Positions 35,154 to 44,659 are shown, counted from the stretch's first letter. The stretch: DNA of 64,000 nucleotides from Alphaproteobacteria bacterium (GCA_030425395.1 JAUIAS010000002.1:124001-188000); one strand, 5' to 3'. Translations and numbers: made by a program. Notes: a model not told the origin generated them from the sequence alone.

Positions 35154-35978
35154 TTACCGGAACTTTGGTTCGCGTTTTTCCAGAAAGGCGCGCAAACCTT
35201 CCTTGGCCCCGTCGGATGTTTGCGACATGGCCGCGGCCAGACTTTCTGCAAACAGCCCGTCGCCGCGCGACATGTCGTTGATGCGCGGCAGAGCCTGAAT
35301 CATCAGGTAATTCGAGAACGGCGCGTTATCCGCGACCTTGCGCGCCAGCTTGCGCGCCAGATCCATGCCTTCGCCTTCGCCGACCGAATAATGCGCCAAG
35401 CCCAGCGACAGCCCGTCTTCGGCCCCGTAATTGCGCCCGGTCAACATCATTTCACGCATCCGGTCCGGACCGATGATCCGTCCGACCCGGACCGTGGCGC
35501 CACCGCCCACGAAGATGCCACGCCGCCCTTCGGGCAACTGGAACCGCACCGACGGTTCGGCAATGCGCACATGGGTGGCGGTGGCAATCTCAAGCCCGCC
35601 GCCGATCACCGCGCCGGTCATCACCGAAATCACCGGCAATCCGCCAAACTCCATCCGGTCCAGCACCTCGTGCCAGCGGCGCGAATGGTAGACCCCTTCG
35701 ACGGGCGGGCGCTGTTCGTGTTCCTCAAGGTCGAGCCCTGCACAGAAATGCCCGCCTTCGCCGCGCAGGATCACCGCGTTCACGCCTTCGGGCGGGCTGG
35801 CGAAGAAGGCACCCATCTCGGCCACAAGAGCATCGTTCATGGCATTGCGTTTGTGCGGGCGGTCAATGATCAGCGTCGCGATGTCGCCGTCTATTTCAAC
35901 GCGGGTCATCGGCTTGGACTGCGCCGGGGACTGTGACGGGGACTGTGACGGAGCCTGAGGCGTGTCTGATGCGGTCAT
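35154..35978 (-). CDS. Crotonase / enoyl-CoA hydratase family protein (274 aa)
   Basis: Crotonase fold with the oxyanion-hole segments HFCAGLDLEEHE and TGAVIGGGLEIATATHVRIAEPSVRFQLPEGRRGIFVGGGA. The first 22 residues are a low-complexity leader with repeats (SQSPSQSPAQS) encoded by a 12-bp tandem duplication. A Glu is kept in the second active-site region (LPEGRRG). ATG 35978 has AAGGAG seven bases upstream. The substrate is not evident; an alternative start at the internal Met (MTRVEIDG) would remove the leader. Confidence 0.85.
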   Translation of the reverse strand: MTASDTPQAPSQSPSQSPAQSKPMTRVEIDGDIATLIIDRPHKRNAMNDALVAEMGAFFASPPEGVNAVILRGEGGHFCAGLDLEEHEQRPPVEGVYHSRRWHEVLDRMEFGGLPVISVMTGAVIGGGLEIATATHVRIAEPSVRFQLPEGRRGIFVGGGATVRVGRIIGPDRMREMMLTGRNYGAEDGLSLGLAHYSVGEGEGMDLARKLARKVADNAPFSNYLMIQALPRINDMSRGDGLFAESLAAAMSQTSDGAKEGLRAFLEKREPKFR

Positions 35979-36139
35979 TGGGGGTCTCCTTGTCGGCTTT
36001 GGAAAAGATATAAAACGCAACTGTTATCAAGTATAGCTAATTTCGTGCGGCTGCGCCCCGTGGTTCAGGCGGGACTGCGCCCGCTTGGCCTTGCACCGAT
36101 TGGCAGGCTGCGGCAAAGACATTGGAAAACGGGGATACC

Positions 36140-36967
36140 ATGCTGCACCTTGGATTGATCGGTGACAATATCGCGGCCTCCAGCGCGCCGAAACTGCATC
36201 GCCTTGCAGGGCGGCAGAACCGGATCGAGGTGCGATACGACAGGCTGGTGCCGCGCGACGAAGGGCTTGATTTTGAAGCGCTTCTGGCCGCGTGCCCGGC
36301 ACGGGGGTATCGCGGGCTGAACATTACGTATCCCTACAAGGAACGCGCCATCGCCCGCGTCAGCGTGCCGGATGCTCTCGTGCAGGCGATGGGGGCGATC
36401 AACACGATCCTGTTCGATCCGGAAGGCGCGCGGGGGTTCAACACCGACTATACAGGTTTTGTCGCCACCTATCGCGCGGCGCGGGGCGCGCGGGATCCCG
36501 GAACGGTGTGCCTTGTCGGGACGGGCGGCGTTGGGCGGGCCATTGCTTTTGCCCTCGTTGCGCTGGGCGCCGGGGAAATCCGGCTTGTCGATCAGGCCCC
36601 CGAACGCGCCGCCGCGCTGGCCCGTGATCTTGCGCCCGTTGCGGGGCGGACAAGGCTTCTTTGTGTTGACCGTGTCGAACAGGGGGCGGCAGGGGCGACG
36701 GGCGTGATCAACGCAACGCCGCTGGGCATGGTGGGGTTGGGCGGCACGGCGGTGCCGGAAACGGCGTTGACGGGTGTCGAATGGGCCTTTGACGCGGTCT
36801 ATACACCGGTTGAGACCGAATTCCTTGATGCGGCGGCGCGACAGGGGGCGACGACGATCTCGGGGTATGAGTTGTTTTTCTTCCAGGGTGTGCACGCATG
36901 GGCGCATTTCTCGGGCCTGCCGCTGGACGAAGCCGCCCTGCGCGCGGCGCTGGCGGCGGCTGAATGA
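36140..36967 (+). CDS. Shikimate/quinate dehydrogenase family protein (275 aa)
   Basis: The N-terminal substrate domain has LGLIGDNIAASSAPKLHRL and GLNITYPYKERAI, where the usual Lys of the NVTxPxK motif is retained, and NTDYTGF with the conserved Asp. The NAD(P) domain has VGTGGVGRAIAFAL. Because the first motif reads DNIAASSAPKLH instead of the SHSLSPxxHN pattern of AroE, it is more likely a catabolic YdiB/quinate-type paralogue than the biosynthetic enzyme. It may feed quinate or shikimate toward protocatechuate (inference). Start at 36140; an in-frame ATG lies 18 bases upstream. Confidence 0.82.
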   Translation: MLHLGLIGDNIAASSAPKLHRLAGRQNRIEVRYDRLVPRDEGLDFEALLAACPARGYRGLNITYPYKERAIARVSVPDALVQAMGAINTILFDPEGARGFNTDYTGFVATYRAARGARDPGTVCLVGTGGVGRAIAFALVALGAGEIRLVDQAPERAAALARDLAPVAGRTRLLCVDRVEQGAAGATGVINATPLGMVGLGGTAVPETALTGVEWAFDAVYTPVETEFLDAAARQGATTISGYELFFFQGVHAWAHFSGLPLDEAALRAALAAAE

Positions 36968-37081
36968 CTGGATTGCACGGCCCACTGGACGCGCTGTGAT
37001 CCCTGCGCCATGACTTGGGCACGGGCCGGTGCGAAAGCCGGGACGTGATTCCAAAATGACGGGCGACGGGAGGCCACGACG

Positions 37082-37900
37082 ATGACCAAACGCTATAGCA
37101 AGATCCTGATCACCGGTGCTGCCGGAAATCTGGGCACGCAACTCCGGCGTGGGATGGTGCCCTTGGCCGATAGCTTGCGCATCGCGGATTGCGTTCCCTG
37201 CCAAGACGTGATGCCGCATGAGGAAATGGTGGTGTTCGATCTGGCTGACGAGGCCGCGACCATCGCCGCCACCGAAGGCTGCGATGCGATACTGCATTTC
37301 GGTGGCGCGCCGACCGAAAGGCCATGGCAAGAGGTGCTCGACAGCAATATTCGTGGCTCTTACCACATCTATGAGGGGGCGCGGAAACATGGCGTCCGGC
37401 GCGTCGTCTACGCATCGTCCAACCACGCGATGGGGTATTATCCGACCGACAGCGTGACCGATTGCGATGCCTTGCCGAGGCCGGATTCGCTGTATGGTGT
37501 GTCCAAGAGCTTTGTTGAATCCCTGTCGTCGATGTATTGGGACAAATTCGGGATCGAAACCGCCTGCCTGCGCATCTTCTCGTCCTTTCCCGAACCGAAG
37601 GACCGCCGCATGTTGTGGTCATGGATGTCCTACGACGATTTCATCCGGCTGGTATCGGCCTGCCTGACCACGCCGCGTCTGGGATATACCATCGCGGCGG
37701 GGCTGTCGGACAATTTGCACAAGCCCGTCAATGTGGCGCCGTCGGGGCATATCGGCTATGTTCCCCAGGACAATACCGAACAGTTCCGTGCCGCGATGGA
37801 GGCGCGCACCCCGGTGCCCGACCCGAACGCACCGACCACCCGTTTTCTGGGCGGCATGTTCACCGAGTTTCCCCACCCCGATGACAAATCGCAGGACTGA
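37082..37900 (+). CDS. NAD-dependent epimerase/dehydratase, uronate dehydrogenase-like (272 aa)
   Basis: A Rossmann-fold extended SDR with the glycine motif LITGAAGNLGTQLRR, the Tyr/Lys pair in LYGVSKSFVESL and ASSNHAMGYYPTD. These, with EPKDRRMLWSWMSYDDFIRL and the KPxDNxExFR-like ending, closely follow the Agrobacterium uronate dehydrogenase pattern (oxidation of D-galacturonate or D-glucuronate to the lactone). It precedes a DAO-type oxidoreductase by 10 bp. The actual sugar acid is uncertain. Confidence 0.82.
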   Translation: MTKRYSKILITGAAGNLGTQLRRGMVPLADSLRIADCVPCQDVMPHEEMVVFDLADEAATIAATEGCDAILHFGGAPTERPWQEVLDSNIRGSYHIYEGARKHGVRRVVYASSNHAMGYYPTDSVTDCDALPRPDSLYGVSKSFVESLSSMYWDKFGIETACLRIFSSFPEPKDRRMLWSWMSYDDFIRLVSACLTTPRLGYTIAAGLSDNLHKPVNVAPSGHIGYVPQDNTEQFRAAMEARTPVPDPNAPTTRFLGGMFTEFPHPDDKSQD

Positions 37901-37910
37901 AAGGCCCGGA

Positions 37911-39116
37911 ATGAACGACCGCTATGACGTGGTGATCGTGGGCGGAGCGGTGATCGGTTCCGCCGTTGCCTATTACCTGACTGCCAATCCCGATTTTGAC
38001 GGCTCGGTCCTCGTGGTTGAACGGGACCCCCGTTTTGCGCAGGCGTCCACGGCGCTGTCTGCGGCCTCGATCCGCACCCAGTTTTCCAATCCGATCAACG
38101 TAAAGATCAGCCAGTATGGCCTTGATATCATAACAAACTTTCCAAACCTGATGGAGGTGGATGGCGATCGGCCCGATCTCAATTTCCACGGCGGCGGCTA
38201 TCTTTATCTCGCGCGGACGCCCGAACAGGCGCAAACCCTGCGGGACAATCATGCGGTGCAGGTGGCCTGCGGTGCGGATGTGGTGCTCTGGTCGCGTGAA
38301 GATCTGGCGCGTGCCTTTCCGCATCTGCGGGTTGAGGATATCGAACTGGCTTCTTACGGGCGGTCTGGCGAGGGGTGGTTCAACAATACCGGCCTGATGA
38401 CCGGCTTTCGCAACAAGGCCCGCGCGCAGGGGGCGCAGGTGATCTCGGACGAGGTTACCGCCGTTTTGCGCGACGGCGCGCGCGTCACCGGTGTATCGCT
38501 GAAATCAGGGGCGACCGTGGGTGCGGGGACCATCGTGAACGCCTCCGGGCCACGCGCGGCCCGCACTGCGCGGATGGCGGGGCTGCACATTCCCGTTGAG
38601 CCGCGCAAGCGCACCGTGTTTGCATTCGACTGCGCCGCCAGCCCCGAGGGCAGCGCCACGATCAATGGAGGACGCTTGCCCCTGATGATCGACCCGTCAG
38701 GGGTATATTGCAGGCCAGAGGGCCGGATTTTTCTGACCGGTTGTCCGCCCGTCGATGATCCGGCGGTGGATTGGGATGACTTTGAGCCGCGCCACGAAGA
38801 GTTTGAAGAGATCATCTGGCCCGTGCTCGCCGAACGGTCCGAGGCGTTCGAAGCGATCAAGCTGGTGAACCTGTGGGCCGGGCATTATGCGTTCAACGTG
38901 TTGGATCACAACATGATCGTGGGGCCGCACCCGGAGGTGGCGAATTTCATCTTTGCCAACGGGTTTTCGGGCCATGGATTGCAACAGGCACCGGCCACAG
39001 GACGCGCGGTGAGCGAATGGATCACCTATGGCGGATATCGCACATTGGATCTGAGCGAACTGGGCTATGAGCGGATCACACAAAACCGCCCGTTTCTGGA
39101 AAAGGCCGTGATCTGA
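37911..39116 (+). CDS. FAD-dependent oxidoreductase, DAO family (401 aa)
   Basis: The FAD motif VVIVGGAVIGSAVAYYL is at residues 7-23, followed by STALSAASIRTQFSNPINVKIS, as in the glycine/sarcosine oxidase-like group. The C-terminal FANGFSGHGLQQAPATGRAVSEWI is the standard second FAD contact. Such enzymes oxidise secondary amines, D-amino acids or hydroxy acids. Start at ATG 37911, 10 bp after the uronate-dehydrogenase-like gene; the longer open frame upstream overlaps that gene and is not real. A RidA gene follows, consistent with an imine product. Confidence 0.88.
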   Translation: MNDRYDVVIVGGAVIGSAVAYYLTANPDFDGSVLVVERDPRFAQASTALSAASIRTQFSNPINVKISQYGLDIITNFPNLMEVDGDRPDLNFHGGGYLYLARTPEQAQTLRDNHAVQVACGADVVLWSREDLARAFPHLRVEDIELASYGRSGEGWFNNTGLMTGFRNKARAQGAQVISDEVTAVLRDGARVTGVSLKSGATVGAGTIVNASGPRAARTARMAGLHIPVEPRKRTVFAFDCAASPEGSATINGGRLPLMIDPSGVYCRPEGRIFLTGCPPVDDPAVDWDDFEPRHEEFEEIIWPVLAERSEAFEAIKLVNLWAGHYAFNVLDHNMIVGPHPEVANFIFANGFSGHGLQQAPATGRAVSEWITYGGYRTLDLSELGYERITQNRPFLEKAVI

Positions 39117-39443
39117 GGCGCAGGGCTGGAGGTAAGGCTGTGTTTGGCAAAGCTCATGTTTTTGTTTAGCTTTGCAATTTAATAGTTTGATATAATTGTA
39201 AAAAAATCTTCGAATTCTGGTCGTCCATGTCCAATCAGCAGATCATGCCAGCGACAGCGGCTTGTTCAGTCTCGTCGATCAGATGGGGCGCAACAGCGGG
39301 CCGATCGTGACACAGGCCAGAGGCCCAAGCCCGTATCATGCGGAATGTTTCGGTATTCGTCGGCCAATCAGCACCGTAACCCTTGGCGAATGGTCCGAGA
39401 TGCACGAAGATTTACCCAGTCAAGATCAACAGGAGAGCACGAC
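39117..39443. other. Intergenic region with an AT-rich patch and inverted repeat
   Basis: No gene is supported. GCAAAGCT (39147-39154) and AGCTTTGC (39168-39175) form an 8-bp inverted repeat with a 13-base loop, followed by a distinctly AT-rich stretch (39176-39215). It could be a terminator for the oxidoreductase gene plus a promoter for ridA. The rest shows nothing recognisable. Confidence 0.45.
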
Positions 39444-39785
39444 ATGATCGAACGTATGGAAACCGGCGCAAGGATGAGCAAGATCGTCAAGCATAACGGG
39501 GTGGCGTATCTGTGTGGTCAGGTGGGCGAAGGTGCCACCGTTTCCGAACAGACGCGCGATTGCCTGTCGCGGGTGGATGCGCTGCTGACGCAGGCGGGAT
39601 CGTCACGGGAACATATGTTGCAGGCTGTGATCTGGCTGGCGGACATGGCCGATTTTGCCGAGATGAACGCCGTATGGGATGAATGGGTGCCCGAGGGCCA
39701 CGCCCCTGCGCGCGCCTGTGGCGAGGCCAAGCTGGCCCGCGAGTCGCTGCGCGTCGAGATCATCGTGACGGCGGCCTGCACGTGA
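39444..39785 (+). CDS. RidA/YjgF family protein (113 aa)
   Basis: Reactive enamine/imine deaminase family: [34 protein letters not shown] and the C-terminal [24 protein letters not shown], which contains the conserved Arg (PARAC) and terminal Glu of active RidA proteins. ATG 39444 follows AGGAG. Its TGA overlaps the GTG start of the next gene (GTGA), so the two are coupled. It probably acts on an imine made by the nearby DAO-type oxidase (inference). Confidence 0.9.
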   Translation: MIERMETGARMSKIVKHNGVAYLCGQVGEGATVSEQTRDCLSRVDALLTQAGSSREHMLQAVIWLADMADFAEMNAVWDEWVPEGHAPARACGEAKLARESLRVEIIVTAACT

Positions 39786-41068
39786 ACCTGTCGCGGCTGG
39801 CGGCAGAGGCCGGTGCCAAGGGCGCACCGGTGAGGGCCGGATTGATCGGAGCCGGGAAGTTCGGGTCGATGTTCCTTGGTCAGGTGCCCACAATCGCGGG
39901 GCTGGAGGTGACGGCCATTGCGGATCTGTCGCCCGACCGTGCCCGCGCGGCGTGCCGTGCGGTGGGGTGGGACGAGGCGCGCGTCGCGTCTGTGGCGTTC
40001 GAAGAGGATGGTGCGGCGCTGGCCGCCCGCGACGATGTCGATGTGGTGATCGAAGCCACGGGCAACCCGCGCGCGGGTATCACCCATGCGCAGGCGGCAT
40101 TCCGGGCGGGCAAGCATGTGGTGATGGTCAACGTCGAAGCCGACGCCATGGTTGGCCCGCTCCTTGCGCAACAGGCCCAGAGCGCGGGCGTGTGTTATTC
40201 CATGGCCTATGGGGATCAGCCCGCGCTTGTGTCAGAAATGGTGGACTGGGCGCGGGCCACCGGGTTTCACGTCACGGCGGCGGGCAAGGGCACGAAATAC
40301 CTGCCCGCGTATCATGCGGTCACGCCGGACGGGGTCTGGGCGCACTACGGGCTGAGCCCGCAAGAGGCGCAGGCGGCGGGGATGAATCCGCAGATGTTCA
40401 ATTCGTTCCTTGATGGCACCAAGAGCGCCATCGAGATGGTGGCGATTGCAAACGCCTGCGGGCTGGATGTGCCGGATGAGGGGTTGGGCTTTCCGCCCTG
40501 CGGCGTGGATGATCTGGCGCATGTTCTGCGTCCGCGCGATCTGGGCGGGCAATTGCAGGCGCGCGGCATGGTCGAGACGATTTCGTCGCTGGAACGTGAC
40601 GGCAGGCCGGTGTTCCGGGATCTGCGCTGGGGCGTTTACGTGGTGCTGGAAGCACCAAACGATTATGCGGCTGCCTGTTTCCGCCAATATGGTCTGCCTA
40701 CCGACGATACCGGCCGCTTTGCCGCGATGTACAAGCCGTTCCACCTGATCGGGCTGGAATTGTCGATGTCGGTGCTGAGCGTGGCGCTGCGCCGCGAACC
40801 CACCGGTTCCGCGCGCGAGATGCGCGGAACGGTGGCGTCGGTGGCCAAGCGGGATCTGCGCGCCGGTGAGGTTCTGGACGGCGAGGGCGGTTATACCGTG
40901 TGGGGCAAGGCCCTTCCGGTGACCCGCGCGCGCGATGCCCTGCCCATCGGGCTGGCGCATGGCGTTGCTCTTGTCCGCGATGTCCCGGCGGGCGCGATGT
41001 TGCGGCTGGATGACGTGGCGTTTGGCGATGATCCGGCTTTGACGCTGTATCGCGCGGCGATTGCCTAG
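39782..41068 (+). CDS. NAD(P)-dependent homoserine dehydrogenase-like oxidoreductase with SAF domain (428 aa)
   Basis: The N-terminal Rossmann domain ([15 protein letters not shown], residues 17-31; [17 protein letters not shown]) and the homoserine-dehydrogenase-like middle ([31 protein letters not shown]) are joined to a C-terminal SAF domain ([25 protein letters not shown]...). This fusion family is widespread but its reaction is not established. The start is GTG 39782 overlapping ridA. The stop codon shares CTAG with the convergent VOC gene. I would not assign a substrate. Confidence 0.85.
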   Translation: MNLSRLAAEAGAKGAPVRAGLIGAGKFGSMFLGQVPTIAGLEVTAIADLSPDRARAACRAVGWDEARVASVAFEEDGAALAARDDVDVVIEATGNPRAGITHAQAAFRAGKHVVMVNVEADAMVGPLLAQQAQSAGVCYSMAYGDQPALVSEMVDWARATGFHVTAAGKGTKYLPAYHAVTPDGVWAHYGLSPQEAQAAGMNPQMFNSFLDGTKSAIEMVAIANACGLDVPDEGLGFPPCGVDDLAHVLRPRDLGGQLQARGMVETISSLERDGRPVFRDLRWGVYVVLEAPNDYAAACFRQYGLPTDDTGRFAAMYKPFHLIGLELSMSVLSVALRREPTGSAREMRGTVASVAKRDLRAGEVLDGEGGYTVWGKALPVTRARDALPIGLAHGVALVRDVPAGAMLRLDDVAFGDDPALTLYRAAIA

Positions 41069-41664
41069 CGGTCGTAGGGGTTGCGCGCGCTGCGTTCGTC
41101 AGAAAGGCTGCTGTGGCGACGGGCAACCAGCTCTTCTATGGCATCGGCCAGATGCACCTTGTCGATATGATGATCGCCGCGCGCGACGCGGATCTTGTGC
41201 GCCGCGATCATCACATCGGCGTGGCGGCAGCCCTCGGGCGGTTCAAAGCGGTAGGAGGCCAGTTCGATGCGCAGGCCCAGCGGGTCGCGGAAGTAGATCG
41301 AATCCATGAAGCCGCGATCCTTGGGACCAGAATGTTTCACGCCGCGGGCTTCCAGTCTTTCGGCGACCTGCCAAAAGCTGGCCTGGCTGACATTCAGGGC
41401 CAGGTGATGCAACGATCCCGTGGCCTCGGGCACGGCTGTTGGATCGGGTGTGCGGGCCTCGTTGGTAAAGATGGTGATCAGCCGTCCGTCACCGGGATCA
41501 AAATAGAGATGCCCTTCGCCGGGATTGTCGAGATTGGGCTGGTCGAACACGAAAGGCATGCCAAGCACCCCTTCCCAGAAGTCGATCGAGGTCTGCCGGT
41601 CGGCCCCGTTCAGGGTGATGTGATGCACGCCTTGCGTCTGGATCTTGCGAAGTTCTTGGGTCAT
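41065..41664 (-). CDS. VOC-family protein (glyoxalase/extradiol dioxygenase-like), 199 aa
   Basis: Two beta-alpha-beta-beta-beta modules fill the first 150 residues: GVHHITLNGADRQTSIDFWEGVLGMPF with a metal-type His, and SLHHLALNVSQASFWQVAERL ending DPLGLRIELASYRF with a metal-type Glu. A hydrophilic tail of about 45 residues follows. ATG 41664 has AAGGAGG six bases upstream. The substrate is unknown; a ring-cleaving dioxygenase or a lyase/isomerase is possible. It converges with the SAF-domain gene so tightly that the two stop codons share CTAG. Confidence 0.82.
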   Translation of the reverse strand: MTQELRKIQTQGVHHITLNGADRQTSIDFWEGVLGMPFVFDQPNLDNPGEGHLYFDPGDGRLITIFTNEARTPDPTAVPEATGSLHHLALNVSQASFWQVAERLEARGVKHSGPKDRGFMDSIYFRDPLGLRIELASYRFEPPEGCRHADVMIAAHKIRVARGDHHIDKVHLADAIEELVARRHSSLSDERSARNPYDR

Positions 41665-42063
41665 CCTGTCCTCCTTTGGCTTGTGCGACCATACCCTATT
41701 GTGTGCCGTTTGTGCCCCCGCGATTGCGCGCAGACCATGTGCAATGATGAAGGGAAGGCCGGCAACGATGCCTTTTCGCGCGTGATGCGCGCCTGCGGGT
41801 TCCGGGTTCCATTTGCATTCGAGTGAGGGTAGGTCATATCGGGTTTTCTGAGTGGGCGCGGTCCGGAAAATGTGTTGATGGCGTTCCACGCGGAATTTGG
41901 TCCGGCGCATTTTGCTCAGGAGACAGGGGAGGTGCCCATGCCAGTCGTTTCGGGAGCCTTCGCGCCGTGCTATGGCGTGGCAGGACAAGTTCGGAAACGT
42001 GGGTAAACCTTGGGACCCCCCTAGAAATCGGCGCGCGCGCTACAGGCGAGACAGGAGTGAGTT
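41665..42063. other. Intergenic region upstream of dusA (399 bp), no feature recognised
   Basis: No supported small gene, hairpin or repeat was found. It should contain the promoters of the VOC gene (leftward) and dusA (rightward). The dusA ribosome-binding site AGGAG is at about 42053-42057. Confidence 0.4.
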
Positions 42064-43089
42064 GTGGGGAAATTTCGCAAAAACAATGCTTTGTCTGCAT
42101 CTCGCCTGTCTGTCGCGCCGATGATGGACTGGACGGATCGGCACTGCCGTTATCTGCATCGGCTGCTGAGCGGGCGGGCCTTGCTGTATACCGAGATGGT
42201 CACTGCACCCGCGCTGGTGCGGGGGGGTGCGATGCATTTGCTGGATTACAGCCCGGAGGAGCACCCCGTCGCCCTCCAGCTTGGCGGGTCGGACCCGCAG
42301 GAGCTGGCGCAGGCAGCGCGGCTGGGGGCGCAGGCCGGATATGATGAGATCAACCTTAATTGCGGCTGTCCCAGCGACCGGGTGCAATCGGGGACCTTCG
42401 GTGCGGTCTTGATGAAAGACCCCGGACGCGTGGCCGAATGCGTGGCGGCGATGCGGGCCGTTGTCGAGGTGGATGTGACTGTGAAATGCCGTAACGGTGT
42501 GGACGAACAGGATCCCGAAGAGGTGCTGCCCGAGTTTCTGTCGCGCATCGTGGCCGCGGGCTGCGAGCGTGTGACGATTCACGCGCGCAAGGCGTGGCTG
42601 CACGGGCTCAGCCCCAAGGAAAACCGCGACATCCCGCCTTTGGATTATGATCTGGTCCAGCGCATGAAGATGTTGTTTCCCAACCTGCATATTTCCATCA
42701 ACGGCGGGGTTGCCACGCTGGACGAGGCCGAACGCCTTCTGGATCGCGGGATGGACGGGGTGATGATCGGGCGGGCGGCGTATCATCAGCCTGCGGATAT
42801 TCTGGCGGGTGCGGATCGGCGCATTTTCGGGGAGGATGTCCCGGACCGGGCCGCAGAATCTGTTGTGCTGGATATGTTGCCCTATATTGCCGGGCATCTT
42901 GAGGCAGGTGGCAAGCTGCACCAGATCACCCGGCACATGTTGGGGCTGTTTGCCGGGCGGCCCGGTGCCCGCAAGTGGCGGCGTATCCTGTCGGAAAATG
43001 CCACCCGCCCTGGCGCGGGTGTTGCCCTTGTCCAAGAGGCCCTGGACGCCGTGACGCAGGAAGGCGCGCGGATGGCCGAAACCGGATAG
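42064..43089 (+). CDS. dusA: tRNA-dihydrouridine(20/20a) synthase DusA (341 aa)
   Basis: An FMN-dependent enzyme reducing uridine in the tRNA D-loop. It shows RLSVAPMMDWTDRHCRYLHRLLS, the catalytic Cys motif INLNCGCPSDRVQSGTFGAVLM, TVKCRNGVDEQD, ITIHARKAWLHGLSPKENRDIPPLDY-type segments (here VTIHARKAWLHG) and GVMIGRAAYHQP, the DusA-specific set. The start is GTG 42064 with AGGAG. It lies alone between the VOC gene and the MaoC operon. Confidence 0.95.
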   Translation: MGKFRKNNALSASRLSVAPMMDWTDRHCRYLHRLLSGRALLYTEMVTAPALVRGGAMHLLDYSPEEHPVALQLGGSDPQELAQAARLGAQAGYDEINLNCGCPSDRVQSGTFGAVLMKDPGRVAECVAAMRAVVEVDVTVKCRNGVDEQDPEEVLPEFLSRIVAAGCERVTIHARKAWLHGLSPKENRDIPPLDYDLVQRMKMLFPNLHISINGGVATLDEAERLLDRGMDGVMIGRAAYHQPADILAGADRRIFGEDVPDRAAESVVLDMLPYIAGHLEAGGKLHQITRHMLGLFAGRPGARKWRRILSENATRPGAGVALVQEALDAVTQEGARMAETG

Positions 43090-43131
43090 CCGCGCGCCGC
43101 CTCAAACCTGTGCGATGTTGGCGAAGGTCGG

Positions 43132-43602
43132 TCAGCTATCGAAGATTGCCAGCCCAAGCCATTCGGCGACCAGCGCGGGGGTGTCTTCGCCGTCGATCTC
43201 TACGGTCAGGATATTGGTGCGCAACAATTCGTTGCCCTTGCGCGGCTGCGCGTCCTTGAGGGTAAACCGCCCGCGGACCCGTGCTCCTGCCCGCACCGGA
43301 TTGAGAAAACGCATCTTGTTCATGCCGTAGTTGATGCTCATGACCTGACCGTCCATCGGGGCAAAACAGTCATAGGCAAAGCGGCTTCCCAGCGACATGG
43401 TGAGAAACCCGTGGGCAATCGTGCCACCAAAGGGCGTTTCCGCCGCCGCGCGTTCGGGGTCGATGTGGATCCATTGCAGATCGTGGGTCGTTTTCGCGAA
43501 CTGGTCGATCATTTCCTGATCGACGGTGATCCAGTTCGAAATGCCGACCTCGGTGCCGATCAGGGGTTGGATCGTGGCGAGTGCATTTTGCAAAGAGGAC
43601 AT
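43132..43602 (-). CDS. MaoC-family (R)-specific enoyl-CoA hydratase (156 aa)
   Basis: Single hot-dog domain with the hydratase-2 motif: the Asp/His pair in QWIHIDPERAAAETPFGGTIAHGFLTMSL. Such enzymes hydrate trans-2-enoyl-CoA to (3R)-hydroxyacyl-CoA. It is the last gene of a three-gene minus-strand operon with two MDR-type reductases and shares their divergent promoter with the acyl-CoA dehydrogenase operon. It therefore supplies the hydratase step otherwise missing from that operon (inference). Confidence 0.88.
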   Translation of the reverse strand: MSSLQNALATIQPLIGTEVGISNWITVDQEMIDQFAKTTHDLQWIHIDPERAAAETPFGGTIAHGFLTMSLGSRFAYDCFAPMDGQVMSINYGMNKMRFLNPVRAGARVRGRFTLKDAQPRKGNELLRTNILTVEIDGEDTPALVAEWLGLAIFDS

Positions 43603-43622
43603 TTTGCGGCTCCTTTAGGGGG

Positions 43623-44633
43623 TCAGTTTCGCACGGGATCGGGGCTGACGCGCACCATGCGCTTGCCCTTGTTGTCGCCAGCGAGCAGCCCGATCAGCGC
43701 GGCGGGGGCATTTTCCAGCCCATCGACGACATCCTCGAACACTTTGATCTGCCCCGAGGCGACCCACTGTTGCAGCGCGCGTGTTGCCTTGGCGTCGTTA
43801 TGGGCAAAGTCCATGACGATAAAGCCTTCCATGCGCAGCCGTTTGGTGACGACAAGGCCGGGCAGGTTGCGCGGCCCGGTGGGGGCGGATGTGTCATACT
43901 GGCTGATCGCGCCGCAGCACACGATGCGCCCGCGTTCGTTCATTGTGGCCAGTGCGGTTTCCAGAACCGTGCCCCCGACATTGTCGAAATAGACATCCAC
44001 GCCATCGGGGCAGGCGGCGCGCAGTTGTTTGAAGAGCGACGGGGCCCGGTAATCGACGCAGGCGTCAAAACCAAGCTCATCGACGACCCATTTGCATTTC
44101 TCAGGTCCGCCCGCGATGCCCACCACGCGGCAGCCCAAGGCCTTGGCGATCTGGCCGACATAGCCGCCCACAGATCCGGCGGCAGCGGAAACAAGGACCG
44201 TTTCCCCGGCCATCGCATTGCCCACACCGATCAGCCCGTGAAAGGCTGTCTTTCCCGCGATGCCATAGACGGACAACAGGTTCGACAGGGGCGAGACGTG
44301 GGGCAGCTTCTGGACCTTGTGCGCAGCCGCGGTGATATAGTCCGACCATGTGGCTTCGGCGGCGACGATGTCACCGGGCGCAAGCCGGGGTGAGTTGGAG
44401 CTGACCACCTCGCAGATGGCATAGGTGGGCATTGCGTCGCCCGCCTTCACCGCGGCGCGGTAGGTTGCGCCCTGGAGCCATGCACGGTTGGCCGCGTCGA
44501 TGGACATCAGGATCACGCGCAGCAGCGCCTCGCCATCGGCGGGGACGGGCATTTCGGTTTCGCGCAGTTCATAATGGTCAGGGGTCAGCGCCCCTTCCGG
44601 CAGCGAGGTGATAACGATTTGACGGTTGGTCAT
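43623..44633 (-). CDS. NADP-dependent oxidoreductase, zinc-independent MDR family (CurA/PTGR-like), 336 aa
   Basis: A leukotriene B4 dehydrogenase/2-alkenal reductase type MDR: LLRVILMSIDAANRAWL, the cofactor loop VLVSAAAGSVGGYVGQIAKALGCRVVGIAGG and VDVYFDNVGGTVLETAL. No zinc ligands are present. Members reduce the C=C of enones or enals with NADPH. Located 20 bp before maoC and 26 bp after the next MDR gene. Its role in the regulon may be saturation of an alpha,beta-unsaturated intermediate. Confidence 0.85.
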   Translation of the reverse strand: MTNRQIVITSLPEGALTPDHYELRETEMPVPADGEALLRVILMSIDAANRAWLQGATYRAAVKAGDAMPTYAICEVVSSNSPRLAPGDIVAAEATWSDYITAAAHKVQKLPHVSPLSNLLSVYGIAGKTAFHGLIGVGNAMAGETVLVSAAAGSVGGYVGQIAKALGCRVVGIAGGPEKCKWVVDELGFDACVDYRAPSLFKQLRAACPDGVDVYFDNVGGTVLETALATMNERGRIVCCGAISQYDTSAPTGPRNLPGLVVTKRLRMEGFIVMDFAHNDAKATRALQQWVASGQIKVFEDVVDGLENAPAALIGLLAGDNKGKRMVRVSPDPVRN

Positions 44634-44659
44634 GGTGTCGTCCTTGTTGTTCGGTCAGA

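Noticed and set aside
39262-39447. 61-codon frame upstream of ridA
   Set aside because: It overlaps the ridA ribosome-binding site and start, and shows no protein features.
42064-43089. dusA as an integration site for a mobile element
   Set aside because: dusA is a known attachment target, but I see no integrase, direct repeats or foreign gene content on either side.
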